The notes beneath the pieces are model-generated. The model had not been told where the DNA came from, did not search any database, and saw nothing but the letters and a program-made list of their open reading frames with translations. The translations under genes and the position numbers were made by a program. A DNA stretch of 37,724 bases. It comes from Firmicutes bacterium ADurb.Bin182. GTDB lineage: Bacteria; Bacillota; Clostridia; Christensenellales; CAG-138. Positions 35,783-37,724 of the stretch are shown piece by piece (within the stretch, counting starts at the first letter, position 1; each line of letters begins with the position of its first letter). Location of the stretch: assembly GCA_002070205.1 (NCBI GenBank), contig MWCU01000050.1, positions 1-37,724 on the forward strand. Direction: 5' to 3'.

Positions 35783-36295
35783 ATGGAATCGCAATACAAT
35801 GAAACCGTTCGCCATATCGGTCGTGAGCTGCGGGAATTGATAAAAACCTATAACAATTGCATGCAGCGCATATTGAACAAGTACGGCCTTTATCCCGGAC
35901 AGCCTTCAATACTTTTTGTAATGTCCAAAATGGACGGAATGACTCAGAATGAGATAGCCCGGGAATTGGGCGTCAGCAAAGCTTCCGTCGGCGTTTCCCT
36001 CCGCCGAATGGAAAAATCGGGGTTTGTAAGGCGCGTGCAGGATAAAAACGATACCCGCTGCAACAGGGTCATCCTGACGCAAAAAGGCCTCGACTATATT
36101 CGCTGGTGCGAAATCGACTTTAACATGGTATATACTACGATGCTGGAGGATATAAACGGGGATAAACGCTCGATGATACTCGAGAACCTTAAATGCATGA
36201 AAAACAGCCTTTTGAAATTACAGGGAAGATTGACCTCCAAATATATCGGCTCCGAAAACCCGACGATTTTCAGACAAACCGCAGCCGTTGAGTAA
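35783..36295 (+). CDS. MarR-family transcriptional regulator
   Basis: The 170-residue protein has the MarR winged-helix layout: N-terminal dimerisation helix (1-30), helix-turn-helix MTQNEIARELGVSKASVGVSL (53-73), recognition helix about 65-77, a wing (83-98, VRRVQDKNDTRCNRVILT with the Asp-x-Arg typical of MarR), and C-terminal helices. The ligand is not predictable. GGAAGGAAGAGA lies before the ATG. It has its own promoter with a palindrome, and mnmA starts 27 bases after its stop, so the two may be co-transcribed. Confidence 0.92.
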   Translation: MESQYNETVRHIGRELRELIKTYNNCMQRILNKYGLYPGQPSILFVMSKMDGMTQNEIARELGVSKASVGVSLRRMEKSGFVRRVQDKNDTRCNRVILTQKGLDYIRWCEIDFNMVYTTMLEDINGDKRSMILENLKCMKNSLLKLQGRLTSKYIGSENPTIFRQTAAVE

Positions 36296-36313
36296 GCTTT
36301 TTATCAGGTGTGA

Positions 36314-37426
<1,113 letters not shown>

Positions 37427-37606
37427 GAAAGTCCGGTCAAAGCATGTATGCAGGGCAATAAAACGGGCAAAGTACCGATAAGAACAGGCAGTTCCTTTCG
37501 TAACCGCATCCGGGGCGGCACGGCACGAAATCCTCGTTTTTGAGCCGATGCGCAATAATCGTATTTTATATATTATCAAAATGCGACAAAATCAGTAAAA
37601 GGGTGG
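37427..37606 (+). other. Non-coding stretch after mnmA
   Basis: These 180 bases hold no credible gene on either strand. A weak hairpin ACGA-AATCC-TCGT followed by TTTT near 37525-37541 could be a poor terminator for mnmA. The last 60 bases become AT-rich ahead of the promoters at the right edge. Confidence 0.4.
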
Positions 37607-37635
37607 TTGACAAGGAGGAGTGTATTTGGTAGAAT
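37607..37635 (+). promoter_or_regulatory. Strong promoter, upstream copy of a tandem pair
   Basis: A perfect TTGACA (37607-37612) and TAGAAT (37630-37635, five of six) are exactly 17 bases apart. No gene starts in the following 90 bases, so it drives something beyond the window. An AT-rich stretch precedes it, as in strong rRNA promoters. Confidence 0.75.
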
Positions 37636-37696
37636 TGGTTTCGCGTCTGAAGCGGGGAACAGTTGGACTTGTCAGAAATTACAAGCGGGAAACGCA

Positions 37697-37724
37697 TTGA
37701 CAGATTTCGATATGAGTGTTAACA
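37697..37724 (+). promoter_or_regulatory. Second TTGACA promoter, cut by the window edge
   Basis: A perfect TTGACA (37697-37702) is followed after 17 bases by TAACA at 37720-37724, the first five bases of a probable -10 that the window cuts. It lies exactly 90 bases after the first TTGACA. Tandem promoters about 90 bp apart are typical of Bacillus rRNA operons. That an rRNA or tRNA operon follows is inferred. Confidence 0.5.

Overview
This window reads as a chromosomal housekeeping segment from an endospore-forming, monoderm member of the Firmicutes, most likely class Clostridia. The evidence is a pro-sigma-E gene paired with its processing protease spoIIGA, a lonB gene, a SpoVD-like PASTA penicillin-binding protein, a meso-DAP type MurE, strong GGAGG ribosome binding sites and a clostridial-style pur operon. 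Composition by eye is close to half G+C and is even across the window. I see no transposase, phage gene, CRISPR array, tRNA or defence system.

Region 1 (1-10.2 kb) is purine synthesis: the end of purM, then purN, an archaeal-type PurO-like IMP cyclohydrolase, a stand-alone AICAR transformylase, purD, purL, purC and an IMP dehydrogenase (guaB). The last two steps to IMP are on two separate proteins instead of one bifunctional PurH. The IMP dehydrogenase is of the kind known from the protist Tritrichomonas foetus, down to the numbering of the catalytic residues. A strong terminator closes the block.

Region 2 (10.3-19.7 kb) is proteolysis and sporulation. It holds lonB, lonA with a good promoter, and a membrane-anchored HtrA protease. 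The spoIIGA-sigE pair lies on the opposite strand, followed by engB (ribosome-assembly GTPase), a zinc-ribbon protein with an acidic tail, and a calcineurin-like phosphoesterase. SpoIIGA-sigE normally follows ftsZ in Bacillus and Clostridium; here it sits inside the lon-engB neighbourhood. Two Spo0A-box-like sites lie in its upstream region. EngB appears to start at an AUC codon.

Region 3 (19.7-34.2 kb) is the division and cell wall (dcw) cluster: mraZ, rsmH, an ftsL-like gene, spoVD/pbp2, murE, mraY, murD, ftsW, murA, ftsQ, ftsA, ftsZ. It lacks murF, murG, murC and murB. Promoters are visible before mraZ (overlapped by AAGTG repeats that look like an MraZ operator), before murE and before ftsA. 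A large hairpin sits between mraY and murD.

Region 4 (34.2-37.7 kb) occupies the place after ftsZ where spoIIGA-sigE-sigG would be expected. It starts with a 490-residue protein made of an unrecognised N-terminal segment joined to a glycerate-kinase-like core whose signature motifs are altered. This is the least explained protein in the window. It is followed by a MarR-type regulator with a palindrome at its promoter and by mnmA (tRNA 2-thiouridylase). The right edge carries two consensus TTGACA promoters 90 bp apart, an arrangement typical of rRNA operons, so a stable-RNA operon probably begins just outside the window.

Most of the window is recognisable core biology. The most unusual points are the glycerate-kinase-like fusion, the AUC start of engB, the Tritrichomonas-type IMP dehydrogenase and the displaced sporulation pair.
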